Positions 1 through 10,664 of a stretch of 64,000 bases of DNA are shown here, in pieces. A model generated the notes under the pieces. That model had not been told where the DNA came from and ran no database searches. It saw only the letters and a program-made list of their open reading frames with translations. The first letter of the stretch is position 1. Each line of letters begins with the position of its first letter. Source of the stretch: Pycnopodia helianthoides (lineage: Eukaryota > Echinodermata > Asteroidea > Forcipulatida > Asteriidae); contig CM063244.1 in NCBI GenBank assembly GCA_032158295.1, positions 2,155,148 through 2,219,147 on the forward strand, in the 5' to 3' direction. The translations under genes and the position numbers were made by a program.

Positions 1-136
1 ACAGTTGCATGGAGGACGTCTTAGAATTCCTAAGCAGTGTTCCTGGTCCTACCGGCAAACCGGCGCTAGAATTTGTACTGACCGACTGGGTCACGAGGCA
101 GAATATGTTCTACGGGGCATACGACAGCAAAGTTAG
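1..136 (+). CDS. IPO9: IPO9 exon (first in window)
   Basis: The open frame begins with the codon at 3-5 and ends with two bases of a split Ser codon before GTAAGA. An AG at 3-4 preceded by AC could be the 3' splice site, so the window may start just inside an intron. Confidence 0.92.
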   Translation, partial: QLHGGRLRIPKQCSWSYRQTGARICTDRLGHEAEYVLRGIRQQS

Positions 137-3100
137 GTAAGAACTTCATCGTGGAGAAGTTGGTTTTCAACAAAAAACAGTTGATTTTTGTATGGCCTTT
201 TTATACAGCACAAAAACTGATTGAATGTAGAGAGGTGTACAATCTGTACAAACAGAAGAAACCCATGCAACCAATGCTAGCCTGGAAGGTATGGTACTTT
301 GTGGCAGTCTTTGGTACCAGTGTCAGCTGTACAAACAGAAGAAACCCATGCACCCAAAGTACAGCCTAGACTGTATGGTACTTGGTTGCAGTCTTTGGTA
401 CCAGTGTCAGCTGTACAAACAGGAAAAACCCATGCACCCAATGCTAGCCTGAAGGGTATGGTACTTTGTGGCAGTCTGTGTTACCAGTGTCAGCTTTACA
501 AACAGAAGATCCCATGCACTCAATGCTAGCACGGTTGGTACCGGTATGGTACTTTGTGGCAGTCTTTGGTACCAATGTCAGCTTTACAAAAAGAAGAAAC
601 CCATGCATCCAATGTACAGCCTAGACTGTATGGTACTTTGTGTTTGTCTTGTTGTACCAGTGTATCAAAGCACATGAAAAAAATGTGTAAAACTAAACAC
701 AGGCTGTCATTTTCACCTCTTGTGCCTTAAAATTGTATACACATTCCAGACTGCTGATGTGGGCACTAGACTTGTAAAAAGGCTTCAGACCTCTCGCATT
801 TTACATGGCAGATTTGTTATTATTTGAAACCTTTTTCTGATTGTTGTAGTATAACGGCGTTAAGTAAACTCCTACAGCACATGATCAATAAACCAGATCA
901 ACGACTAGAGGGAATCATCGTCAAAGGAGACCAAATCTTCAATCCGGCCGAGGGTATACGGACGAGATCTAAAGCATCGCAATGTAAGACGCCATTCCTG
1001 TTTTTAATACAATAATAATTATCAGTAGGATTTGAAGCTTTGCATGGTGGGAGTATAACTAAGAGAGGTTTGCGGTAACACCATGTTAAAATCTCTTTTG
1101 AGTAACTGTTGGTTCTGAAAAGAACCGGTAGCTAAAGACTCAACGTTTCGATCGGTATGCTCTTCTCCTGAAGTCGATCAGAGCATACTGATCGAAACAT
1201 TCTTTTCAGAACCAACAGTTACTCAAAAGAGATTTTAACATGGTGTTACCGCAAACCTCTCTCAATAATTATCAGGGCTCACCCTTTAAACTAGCCGGGC
1301 AAATGTTGTCTAGTGGAAACTGCTATGGGCTAGTAAACAACACTTCTCAACTTGCCCTGTGAGCTACTAAAAACTGTACAACCTACTTGTTTATAAGGCT
1401 CATACTTCTTCCATTTCATATTTGAATGATACATTTTTTAAGTGTGTTAATTTGTTTTTGAGTGTGTGAATGCAACTTCATTTGACCATTAAACTGGTTG
1501 TGATCGCTACCGTTAATACATCAGAAAGATACATGTTTAAAATCTGGGCTACTGAAACTTCCTGGAGGCAAGTAAATCGCACAGTCTACTGGCCCGGTAG
1601 GCTACTTTCCAAGAAGATTAAGCGAAAGGCCTGACAATAACGGACATTTATATTGCGCTGTTGTTTGACGTTCATGGCTCATATTACTCTGGTCATTGGC
1701 CTCTCGTTCATAACTCCATCAACCATCTCAGCTCCCTTTGGACTGTGCTGCCAAGTATGTACTGCATCAAGCTAAATCAATCCCAAGAACCGTCTCTGCC
1801 CTCAAGAGGTACCCATCTACCCCTAGGTGAAGAGAAGCAATTATGGTTAAAGTTGGAAAAAGCCTTACGGCTGTAAACTCCCCAGGGAGCTGAGGAAGAT
1901 TACAGAAATGTTATTGGCCTAACGACCAGGGCACTAATGTAAAGTGCACTGATACGCTATTGTAAAATGTGAAATATGAGAACTAGTTAATATTATTTTT
2001 ATTGTTGTTAAGTATCTTACGTTGTCTGAAGGACACTTGTGTCATTACCAGTGTTGTAAGGTGTACCCCAGAACTTGAGTCTGGTTTACAAGACCGCAGG
2101 ATCATGACGAAGCAATAATGGATAAGTGTCTTGCACGTTGACTGCCGGTAATTATATTCGTAGTGCAATCCCATTTGCCAAGTGCGGTGCGCATGCGCGC
2201 ATAAGTGCGACGCGCATGCGCGCATACCAAATAGGTACTATACAAAAAACAAAAAAATTAACATGCACATTCTAAGGTCGATGTCCTCGACACTGCCAGG
2301 AAGCGTATGTGTTGCGTGCTCAGTGATGCCAGTGTATTTAAATAACGATACAAAGCCCTTTCATTCACTACGAGTATACTCGTAGTGGCAGAATCCGTCT
2401 AACCTGTTACTACGAATATACTCGTAGGCGGCAGTCAAGGTGTTAAGGAGACAAGTGTAAAGACAAGGACTCGTACCCACACTCTGCTGATTAGAAACAC
2501 CAGAGCTTGTGTCCGGTGCTCTTAACCGCTCCCCCCCCCCCCACGACACGCCACAAAGATGTTTTTTAATAAGCCTGTCCATTCCTTTCTCACTACAGCA
2601 CCGGAGCAGTGGACTAGCATTCCTCTACAGGTGAAGATCTATAAGTTATTATTGAATGAGTTACTAAATGCAATGGAGAGCAACGTCTCGCAGCAAGCCT
2701 CGGCAGGAGGAGAGGATCTTGAAGAGGTTAGTGTTATGGATATAAAATCCACCCTTAACCCTCCTACTGCCAACAAAATTTTGCAACATTTTCCAGTGAG
2801 TTGACCAACCATTTGAAACCATTCACCTGCCAAGGTTGTGTACGGTGGCACAACTGTGCACAGAGCTAACTGTGTACTGTGTACATGCATTCCCTCATGG
2901 TATCATATTGCAGGCTGGCATAGTTTATCTATCATTCAAAACCACAGTGAATGGTATTGAATGGTCAGACAGCAAGAGGGTTAAAGAGTGGCGCCAAGGT
3001 CAAAATGAGTTTTGTGATGCACTCATTTTCCAATAGATAGAGTCCTAATAAAAGTGGGTAAATTACAAGTCTCTACCTCACGTTAAAATGGTGTAAAATA

Positions 3101-6100
3101 TCATTTTATTTGATACTCTTTCAGAGCGAAATTTGAAACATGACGTCATCGGACAGCAACAACAAATAAGTCTGTATGTTCCAAAGAGGAATTTCTGTGC
3201 CAGTCATAAGCTCAAATTCAATGCTGTTTTGATCGAATGTTAATCAGAAATCAGGAATGAACTGAAAATTCTCTGTGACCATTTTGAGTGCGCGCTTAGA
3301 GGGGATCAACCACAGGACTAATTAAAATATCCAATTTATTTTTTGAAATTTGAAAGTTGCACTTCCAGGGGTTTATGATCAAGCAAGTCATTCCGGGGGG
3401 AAGAAATGGCACGGCGAGATTGTACACCACTGGGAAGGAGGTTGATGATAGTGTGATGATCCTCCCCGAGGTGAAATACAAACCTAATCGGATAACGAAT
3501 TCTTACGTCTTCTTTTGTCCAGGATGACGGTTGGGAGGAAGGTGAAGATGAGGATGAATACGAAGATGATGACGACGGTGATGAAGGACCTCTGAGTGAG
3601 CAGGCCTTACTAGCTCAGCTCTCGGACTATTCATCAGGTCTCATCTACCCTGGTAAAAAAAAAAAACAGTCCCTCTGTTACACCTATCTTACAATAATAA
3701 AAAATAGCTTTGTTAGTCAAATCGATAAAACAAGGAGGATAGTGGTAGCACTTAAAGACTAACTAATTACATACAAAAACGCATGAGCTTTCGTAGCAAC
3801 AACTGCTTCTTTAGATGCAATAAAGGGGACAAGCAAAGTACATGTATATATATAATTAAGAAAGTAACGAATAACCAATAACAAAAGGTGGAGTCAGTGA
3901 CTAGACTCGAGAGAGCATCTACTCTTGGTAGTGGGACAGGAAACCACAGTCCTTTTTTTTTTTAGTATTATCAATATTTCATTTAGTTTTAAATCTTGCA
4001 AGTAACAGGTGTTTTTGGATTCATTTACCCGTTACTTTCTTGTTTATATACATGTACTTGGCTTGTCCCCTTCATTGCATCTGGTGAGGTAGTTGTTGCT
4101 ACGAAAGCTCATGCATTTTTTTATGTAATTAGTTAGTCCTTAAGTGCTACCATTTCCCTCCTTGACCTATCTTACAAGAAGGCCACTGGCTCCCGATCAA
4201 ATTGCGTATGGCGTATAAGGGGACAAGCCAAGTACATGTATATATACAAGAAAGTAACGGGTGAATGAATCCAATAACACCCCTTACTTGTGTATAAGTT
4301 AAAGTTCCTCACTTTCAAAGCTCTTCATGGCCTATCTCCTGTCTATATATCTGATCTTCTGCATAAATACATTCCTGTTCGTCCTCTTCATTCTGCTGGC
4401 CAATCCCTACTGACTCCAACTACTTTTTTCCACTAAATTCTATGATCAAAGAGCCTTCCAGTTCATTGCATCTTCGTTATGGAATGACTTACCCCTTCAT
4501 ATTTGTCAAACTGACTCTTCAGATTTTCAAGGGACTTTTAACCCCTTGAAGACGGCTATGTCCGCTAATCCGGTCCGGAATGCTGTGGACTGTGTATGTG
4601 GTATGGTACAGCTGTGGGCAAACAAAGGCTGCTATGCAGTCATGCATGTAAGCCGGGCATTGAGGCCTGATAATACCAGCGTTAATAAGGTGTTAAAGAC
4701 TCATTTGTCTGAATCTTAATTTTTGTCACAATTGCTTTATATATTTCATTTCATTGTTTTATATTTATGTTGCGCTTAGAGGCTCCTGCATTATGCGCTA
4801 TATAAATGTCTTGTCTTATTATTATTTTCACCTGAGAAGTGTAGTGTCCTAATTAAATCAGACCAAGGTGTAAATCGTTGAGTAAGACACCTATTTCGCA
4901 TGCAAAGTTTTAAAAGGCAACGGTTTGTCCATGTCTTTGTGTTTACAAAACCTTGCGCTGCCAGCACCTCAGCAAAACCACAGCGTGCTGCACTTGCATG
5001 TACAGATTGGTCTATTCCTTAGGCACATCGTGCTCTGCTGGAGCCCATGCCCGTGCGGGGAACGTCTGGCCCAGAGTGAGCCCCTGTCTTTTCGTCCACT
5101 TTATTGGTGTTTGTTGTATGTTCATGTATGTATGTTGTTCTTCCATAGTATTTTATTGTAAATTAATGATTTTTTTATCCGTCCGTTTTCGGCGCTTGCG
5201 CTGTGGATGTTGGATGAAATAAATAAAAATAAAAAATAAATAATTACATTGTGGGTACAGAAGATAGTCCAAGCTGCATCAGGGGACATTCAATAGACAT
5301 TATACATTGACAGGGCTCAAATTTGGGGGGAAAATCCACAAGACCACAGGACTTGTATCTCAAAATGTTTACTGGACCAGAAATAATTTTACAAGACCAG
5401 ATTGAAACTGAGAAAAGACTTCCTTGCACAGTTTAACTTGCATTTAATTGAACAAGCACTAAGACATATAAGAGAAGATTTACCTCATTTGTCTTTAAAG
5501 GTATTAAGTATATTTCAAATCATTACTCAAAGTCAACATTTGAACATATCTTGTTTCTGTTCAAGATATTATAGAATGAGGTACATGAATTGTTATTGAA
5601 TTGAAAACTCAAGACCGCCGGACTTGTCCGGGTCATGAGTTTACTGGCCCGATGCTAAAATCACTGGCCTCGGGCCTGCGGTCCAGTGTCAAATTTGAGC
5701 CCTGATTGACGTGTCATCCAGCCGCCATCTTAATAATCGATAATGAAACGCACGGAAATGCACAGATTAGTACGTGCGGCACACAGGATTGGCCAATGAA
5801 CATCTTCCTTTTGACCTCAACATGAGGGCGCCCTACTCAAGTGACATCATGTGCATAAGGTCTAAATGGACACAGTCTAAGGACTTTTCAGGAATACCCT
5901 TTTTTGTGGAAGTTTCACCTTTACAAATTTGAATACAAATTTTACATCTTTGAAATAAAAAAAAAATCAACATGAAATCTTGTAAGTTAGAGAGAGTGCT
6001 GCATACAGGATGGTGAAACTGATTTTACGCTCGTTCCCATGTAACAGGATTGCATGATCTGTGTGGGGATGAGGTTGATGAGGAGGAGGATGACCCGGAC

Positions 6101-7551
6101 GCTCTGAATGATCCTATCTTTCAACTTGACCTTCAGGTCTGTATGCTTTTGTCTCCCCACTTGACCCTTACATCTGTGTAGATTGATTTTTTCATTTCAT
6201 TTATTAATTCTGGTTGTGAAGTCAAGGACTCTCAGAAAAGCGAATTTAATCACTTTACTATCCAAGAACCCTGTGGAGAGAAGACAAAGAAGGAAGTTTC
6301 AGTTTTTAGGTGTGGGAGGAAAACCCCAGAGAAATATTCCAGGGAAAACCCACGCAATCAGGCAGGGACTGAAAAACCCAATCCACGTAGTGCCCCGGTG
6401 TGATTTGAACTGGGGTCCCCAGAGGTGGAAGGCAAGGCAAGATACCACTACACCAACCTGACTGCCCATTGATGGTCTCCACAGTTTATTTTTTCGTGCA
6501 ATAGTGAAACAATTACGTCACAGAATTTGCTGTTTGTCAATCTTTTAGTCAGTATGAAAGGCTTGATGCACGAGTGGAAATGATCACCAAAAAAAGGTGA
6601 TACGTTTTTACAAAATGTCCAAAGGAATTTTAGCTTCTGCAGCCGATTTCACAAAACTTTACGCAACTGCATAAGTCCACTTGTTCAAGATTTCTTGTGT
6701 TAGTGGTGCACAACTTACGCAATAAATGTTGTGCAAGTGGATTTACGCAGTTGCGTAAAGTTTCGTGAAAGCGGCGGCCGGACTAATGCACTATGTAAGA
6801 ACGTTGCCCCCCCTCCCTAACACTGACTTGATATTTGAGTTTCCTAATTACAAAAAAAAATGTTTAAGACACAAATATTGCTCTGTCGGAAAGATTTGTA
6901 TCAATATCAACTCAACATAATGTCAGATTTTAGATTGTAATCTTTGTAATTTTCTCTTGTATATTGCCTGTCTGAACTTTTTAGCAATAATTTTATTGGC
7001 AGACTGAACCTTTTGGTTATAAGAAAATTGTTCATTTTCTCATTTTTCTCCTAAGTCTAGCCTTCTCCAGATCTATTCTTATGTTTTATTGTTTCTCTTT
7101 TGTGTGTAATTTTAATGAATTTGTTGAAAGAAATAAAATAATAACTAATAAATGAATAAATAAACATTTTTAGACAGTCCGTCATCCAGTCTCAACACGG
7201 ACTGGTTTTACAATGGTTTTCTGAGGCACTGGTACCTCAGTGTTGATTTCATGATGTGTGTTAATGGGTCTTTGCTGGGAACCATGTTGGGCGTGGACGA
7301 CAGCCAATTTTTCCGATTAAATTACAGGGAGGAAAACTTCACACCTATAATCAAATAATAACACAAAATAAACAAGGATAACTAGTCAAATTTGTTTAAG
7401 TTAATCTTTTTCTCCTTTCATTTTTTGTTTGCAGGCATATCTTACTGACTTCATGCAGCAGCTATCCCACCAGCCTTGCCACGGCCTCTTCACACCCCAC
7501 CTAACCTACAATGAGAAACAGTTATTATCAAGCATAGGAGTGTCAGTATGA
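1..7551 (+). CDS. IPO9: Importin-9, C-terminal part (six exons, 5' truncated by window edge)
   Basis: Importin-9 is a beta-karyopherin that carries histones H2A-H2B, ribosomal proteins and other basic cargo into the nucleus under control of Ran. Six exons (1-136, 850-983, 2599-2726, 3523-3652, 6048-6136, 7435-7551) join in one frame into about 243 residues, roughly the last quarter of a protein that is about 1040 aa in vertebrates. Recognisable family stretches are [13 protein letters not shown] and [10 protein letters not shown] in the first exon, KLLQHMIN and EGIRTRSK in the second, [10 protein letters not shown] in the third, DDPDAL and DPIFQLDLQ in the fifth, and AYLTDF with QPC near the end. 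Exons four and five carry the long Asp/Glu stretch found in this family's late HEAT repeats. All introns are GT/AG and phases match. Introns hold transposons and a tandem array. The identification is from remembered family sequence, not a search. Confidence 0.95.
238..665 (+). repeat. Tandem array, about 84-bp unit, five copies, in IPO9 intron
   Basis: Successive copies of a unit containing TGTACAAACAGAAGAAACCC, CAATGCTAGCCTG and GGTACCAGTGTCAGC start at about 324, 408, 491 and 579, a period of 83-88 bp. The copies are partly degenerate. Apparent open frames across it are shadows of the repeat. A single dispersed copy lies near 35066-35135. Confidence 0.85.
850..983 (+). CDS. IPO9: IPO9 exon
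   Basis: The acceptor is TTGTTGTAG and the donor is T|GTAAGA. The exon encodes [15 protein letters not shown] through [11 protein letters not shown]. The incoming T completes the split Ser codon of the previous exon. Confidence 0.95.
1030..1265 (+). mobile_element. Hairpin (foldback) element, family F, copy 1
   Basis: Arms at 1062-1124 and 1200-1262 are perfect 63-bp reverse complements, starting AGAGAGGTTTGCGGTAACAC. A second inner stem (GATCGGTATGCTC / GAGCATACTGATC) sits between them. The unpaired leader has GAAGCTTTGCATGGTG. Related copies lie at 18590-18860, 31684-31945, 32938-33165 and a fragment at 46010-46115. No coding capacity. Confidence 0.85.
1765..1960 (-). repeat. SINE family H fragment
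   Basis: Reverse-strand relative of the body of the element at 36101-36450: it shares the passages around CTAAATCAATCCCAAGAACC, TCTGCCCTC and GGTACCCAT, and the CCCAGGGAGCTGA tract. Confidence 0.55.
2355..2560 (-). repeat. SINE family H fragment (tRNA-like head)
   Basis: The reverse strand carries the degraded head ending in GAGCACCGGACACAAGCTCTG and CAGAGTGTGGGTACGAGTCC. It belongs to the same family as 43191-43620. A homopolymer C run lies inside the head. Confidence 0.6.
2599..2726 (+). CDS. IPO9: IPO9 exon
   Basis: The acceptor is TTTCTCACTACAG and the donor is GAG|GTTAGT. The exon encodes [19 protein letters not shown] and an ending of GGEDLEE. A TTAA-type transposon starts only 29 bp after the donor. 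Confidence 0.95.
2755..2984 (+). mobile_element. TTAA-flanked MITE, family G, copy 1
   Basis: Bounded by TTAA at 2755-2758 and 2981-2984, with inverted ends CCCTCCTACTG... and ...CAGCAAGAGGG. Two further copies (16448-16676, 34260-34486) have the same ends and length of about 228 bp. TTAA plus CCCTY ends suggest a piggyBac-type non-autonomous element. No ORF. Confidence 0.8.
3523..3652 (+). CDS. IPO9: IPO9 exon with acidic stretch
   Basis: The acceptor is TCTTTTGTCCAG; the donor G|GTAAAA is followed by a run of A. The exon encodes [20 protein letters not shown] and then [20 protein letters not shown], matching the acidic loop and following helix of importin-9. Confidence 0.93.
3695..4164 (-). 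mobile_element. Foldback element N with 13-bp target duplication
   Basis: Flanked by direct repeats ACCTATCTTACAA (3682-3694 and 4165-4177) lying in the LINE frame. Long inverted arms contain ACAAGGAGGATAGTGGTAGC and the complementary GCTACCATTTCCCTCCTTG, plus GGGGACAAGCAAAGTACATG. One end is A/T-rich like a tail. The 13-bp duplication suggests target-primed insertion rather than a TA-type transposase. Confidence 0.75.
4220..4291 (+). mobile_element. 72-bp piece of element N inserted in LINE
   Basis: Flanked by 7-bp direct repeats GTATAAG (4213-4219, 4292-4298). The insert matches the internal GGGGACAAGC...AAGAAAGTAACG part of the 3695-4164 element. Removing insert and one repeat rejoins MAYK to LKFL in the LINE frame. 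Confidence 0.7.
4542..4692 (+). mobile_element. 151-bp TTAA insert in LINE
   Basis: TTAA lies at 4538-4541 and 4693-4696. Ends are CCCCTTGAAGACGG and, reversed, CACCTTATTAACGC. Removal of the insert and one TTAA gives the uninterrupted LINE passage FKGLLKTHL. A piggyBac-like non-autonomous element is the best guess. Confidence 0.75.
5313..5704 (+). mobile_element. MITE family P, copy 1
   Basis: The inverted ends are AGGGCTCAAATTTG and CAAATTTGAGCCCT. The body carries CAAGACCACAGGACTTGT near the left end and CAAGACCGCCGGACTTGTCC near the right. Copies 2 and 3 are at 36447-36800 and 36994-37323. No coding. Confidence 0.8.
5705..5870. repeat. Family R fragment (CRE-like short repeat)
   Basis: Contains GCCGCCATCTT, GGCCAATGAACATC, GAGGGCGCCCT and TGACATCATGTGCATAAGGT. 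The same words recur near 24120-24175, 31185-31225, 35400-35670, 56575-56735, 58480-58600 and 61615-61665. Confidence 0.55.
6048..6136 (+). CDS. IPO9: IPO9 exon
   Basis: The acceptor is CCATGTAACAG and the donor is CAG|GTCTGT. The exon encodes [20 protein letters not shown] and DPIFQLDLQ. Phase 1 in and phase 0 out agree with both neighbours. Confidence 0.94.
6193..6475 (-). repeat. SINE family I, copy 1
   Basis: On the reverse strand: tRNA-like head with GTTGGTGTAGTGGTATC (box A-like) and a TTCAAATCAC box B-like stretch, then GGGTTTTTCAGTCCCTGCCTG, and a tail ending in CAACCAGAATTAATAAATG. Other copies: 13600-13960, 45853-45995, 48768-49021 and 63822-64000. Confidence 0.7.
6650..6776. mobile_element. 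Hairpin element L
   Basis: The left arm GCCGATTTCACAAAACTTTA... pairs with the right arm ...TAAAGTTTCGTGAAAGCGGC over about 42 bp with a few mismatches. Total about 127 bp. Only copy seen in the window. Confidence 0.8.
6777..7434. other. IPO9 intron remainder
   Basis: AT-rich, with short C and A runs. I see no repeat or gene. Confidence 0.6.
7435..7551 (+). CDS. IPO9: IPO9 last exon
   Basis: The acceptor is TTTTTTGTTTGCAG. The exon encodes [19 protein letters not shown] through [13 protein letters not shown] and a TGA stop at 7549-7551. This matches the importin-9 C-terminus in length and pattern. Confidence 0.95.
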   Translation, partial: AYLTDFMQQLSHQPCHGLFTPHLTYNEKQLLSSIGVSV

Positions 7552-8145
7552 ATGGAACCAGACTATTTTATTCACGGCGGTCAGTAAAAAAAATGGTATG
7601 ATAAAGTTATGAGTGCGTTTTTGGGGATATGAGGAAAGGAGGCTGTTCGCAAACTTGCTTAAAAAAAAAAGGCATTTCTTAAAAGGAGGTGAGTTGCCAA
7701 CGTACTGTTTTACTTTGTAAAGACTTCAAAACAAAAATCTACGACGCTATTCAAAGGTTGCTTTAGGTCCGTAGAAGTGGTAGTGTGACACGTCGACCGA
7801 GCATCCTGCAGAAGTGTTACCTCGTCAACTATGGCGTCATGCTCTAAGTTGTTGGACCGACTCTAGAGGGCGCTGTTTTGATAGGCTTGGAGTTTCAACA
7901 ATTCTGTTTTCATGAGATGCGAATAAGATTTGACGAAGTCGTTTGTGAGATCCAGTGTAATGGATCTTGACTTCCTTTTAAGAGAAGTTTAAATACAAAG
8001 ATTTGTAAAGCTTTTTTTCCTTTAACTCGACATGTAACTTTTACCCAAAAAATAATCCTCGAACTGTAGGCAGCCATTGTATCCAGTACCTAAATTATGA
8101 CATAAGTACAATTTCAACTAGCTTTTAAATGAAAATCTAGATTGA

Positions 8146-8151
8146 AATAAA
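8146..8151 (+). terminator. Likely IPO9 poly(A) signal
   Basis: The first AATAAA after the IPO9 stop that is followed closely by a T/GT-rich stretch (TTCTTGTGTTTTTTATTC). It would give a 3' UTR of about 600 bases. Inferred from motif and position only. Confidence 0.5.
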
Positions 8152-8302
8152 TTTCTTGTGTTTTTTATTCTGTGCCAAAGCAGGAGAAATAGTGACGTTG
8201 TAGTAATGCACTCACAAATAATAGATTGCTTATTGTTCGGTACTGAAAGAGATTATTTAAAAAAGGCAATGCGATAAGCAGGGGGTTGGGGAGTTCAAAT
8301 TA

Positions 8303-8690
8303 AAGGAACATTACAGAATTGGCAGAACAAAACTTGTAAAATATACTTTTTGATCACAGATTTACATTAAACTTACACGGTCTAATGATGATGATAGTAG
8401 AAAACATTCCCTTGAAATATTTCTGTCAGAAATGCCATATTTGATGAGAAATGAATAAACTAATTTTCCGATTGGAGTTTATCGCTCAGTGAGCGTTTTA
8501 TTCATTTGTTGAATCTATATGATTTCGTGCAAATGTGTAATCGGTTTTTCGCTATTTTCTCGTGACCCAGATGGCCGATCGCTCTCAAACCTCTACAGGT
8601 TTGTCAGTTTATGTATATGGTGGATTACATAAAGTGCTTACACTGCCAGCAACTGTTTTGTTAGCAAAAACCAATTCTGTAATGTTCCTT
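8303..8690 (+). mobile_element. TA-type MITE family B, copy 1
   Basis: Inverted ends AAGGAACATTACAGAATTGG, TA on both sides (8301-8302, 8691-8692), central palindrome CGCTCAGTGAGCG, and an internal CTACAGGTTTGTCAGTTTATG module. Five copies in the window: this one, 51022-51385 (left-truncated), 52153-52540, 57680-58023 (reversed) and 60173-60565. Confidence 0.85.
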
Positions 8691-8692
8691 TA

Positions 8693-9510
8693 AGAGCATG
8701 CAACTTCTCAGCTCTTCGGCTGATTTCCCCGCTTCAGGTCTCTCAGCTGAGCCTTCCCAAATTGAGGAACACGGGAGGAAGTCTTGCTGTGCCTGGAAAT
8801 GTCCTCTCGTGTTTGACAAACTTCAGTTGCATGCCTGAACTACGGTTTAGTTAAGTAACGATGCTATTCAACTACTATTTATTTATTGTTTTGTTTTTTG
8901 CTCTATTGTGTCTTTTAAAAGTATGACATAGGATTGCTAATAACCAATAGGACGTCCGGATGATTTTGCAACCTAAGTCTGACTTTTTTTTAAACTTCAA
9001 ATATAGTACAAAATATTCTGATCAATGTAATGAGATTATATCCAAATTCTAAATTTGTTTATTTTGATCTAATATATCAAAATATAAGCACATTAATGCC
9101 TCACAAAATACACAATATCGGTCGATGTTTTCCCCCAAGCAAAATGTGAAACCCCAATTTAATGAAATGTTCATTTTTCGTAAGTGGTGTGTTTACTGAG
9201 AAAGATTAAATTGAATGAATTCTTAGAAAAATACACCAAAAAGCAAAGTTTTTTTTATACCTTTATATAGAAGGTAATACCCAATAACTCACATACTGCA
9301 CAATGGTACAACTATTCTGTAAAATAGTTTTAGTAAGAATTTAGTAACAAAAAGCAACTAGTTGCCATTCGGCAACTTTCTGCTAAGCATGGCAAAACAA
9401 ACCTTGTATCTTATTTGCACTATTTGTATAGAACTCGGCATAAACACACATATTGTACTTTCCTTTTGAGCGATTTTGTTAGAATCCAGCTATTACATTT
9501 CTCTGAGTTA
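8693..9510. other. No gene seen
   Basis: AT-rich intergenic DNA with stop codons in all frames; no recognisable repeat. Confidence 0.6.
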
Positions 9511-9895
9511 ACCCTCTTCCTTACCATAGGCGACTGTGCTCGTACCCCCTCTTCCTTACCATTGGTGACTTTAGTCAACTGCACTCATACCCCCTCTTGC
9601 TTACCATTGGTGACTTTAGTCGACTGCACTCATACCCCCTCTTGCTTACCATTGGTGACTTTAGTCGACTGCACTCGTATCCCCTCTTCCTTACCATTGG
9701 TGGCTTTAGTCGACTGCACTCATACCCCCTCTTCCTTACCATTGGTGACTTTAGTCAACTGCACTCATACCCCCTCTTCTTTACCATAGGTGACTTTAGT
9801 CGACTGCACTCATACCCCCTCTTCCTTACCATTGGCAACTTTAGTCGACTGCACTCATACCCCCTGTTCCTTACCATAGGTGACTTTAGTCGACC
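9511..9895. repeat. 45-bp minisatellite, about 8.5 copies
   Basis: The unit contains TTACCATTGGTGACTTTAGT, then CGACTGCACTCATACCCCCT. Unit starts at 9556, 9601, 9646 and so on are exactly 45 bp apart, with a few substitutions between copies. Because 45 is divisible by 3, open frames pass through it; I do not regard them as genes. Confidence 0.95.
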
Positions 9896-10664
9896 AAGCT
9901 TACACACATAAAAAGCACTCAAGCCTGAGCACAAAGGTCATTTGTAATAAAGCTGTAGTTTTGTCCATGATCACCATCCATACCCAAGCCTACCATCATC
10001 GGAAAGAGACAGATCAGATCTTTCCAATGATGGTAAAACAAAACAAGGTTGCTATTATGCAATCTCTTCAAATTGGGAGTTGAAAGATCCGAAATGCCAA
10101 GCACCTCTTGAGCGCCATCCAGTTGTGTACAAAAAGCGTTACAGATCACTCTAAAAAAAAAATTAAAAAAAACTTTGACATGTACTGGCCGATCTCAATG
10201 ATTGTTTGGTTATAATATGAAAGGGAATTCAATAAGTAAGAACTTTTGTATTACTTATTTTGCTGCAAAACAATATCTTCAAAGAGTTTTTTGCATCGAC
10301 AGCCATTTTGAAAATTACTTTTTATTCTACCCATACTTTTTTCAAAGGACAAATTTGCAATGGCCCTATAGCCAAATATCTTTCTCATGACTACTCCGAC
10401 TGGGTGCCAAATTCCAAGCTTATATTATCAAATATTTACCCTATCTGCCTCATCATTATCCAACCCTCCTGGATCCTCAAAAATCCTCTTTATGAATTTA
10501 GGATTGCAGAGGATTGAGGGCTGTAGGCCAAAGTATCAACTGCTGATCAGGTCGGTAATGATTCCAGTGTTATCCAAGTCCAAACATGTTGTTTGGGAGT
10601 GACATGGGAGAAGAGGATTAGGGAGGATTGAGGTCACCTGTAAGCAAGCAAGTGGAGACTCTAC

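Larger units (their letters stand above)
3676..4830 (+). mobile_element. 5'-truncated LINE 3' end carrying three nested inserts
   Basis: Conceptual pieces [19 protein letters not shown], then [19 protein letters not shown] and LWNDLP, then a final KTHLSES stop, are the C-terminal hallmark of CR1/L2-like non-LTR retrotransposons. The 3' tail is GCGCTATATAAATGTCTTGT with ATT repeats. The copy is frameshifted and broken by three inserts: 3695-4164, 4220-4291 and 4542-4692. It starts only about 24 bp after the IPO9 donor at 3652. Confidence 0.75.

Noticed and set aside
238..665. CRISPR-like array
   Set aside because: Continuous degenerate tandem repeat with no spacers in an animal intron.
4911..5250. 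Small gene (89-codon frame) ending in an A-rich tail
   Set aside because: Cys-rich translation without family match; AATAAA-type A-rich end suggests a retroposed fragment, but I cannot name it.
9415..9911. Open frames of 104-124 codons over the 45-bp repeat
   Set aside because: Open in more than one frame only because the period is divisible by three; no start context, splice sites or family match.
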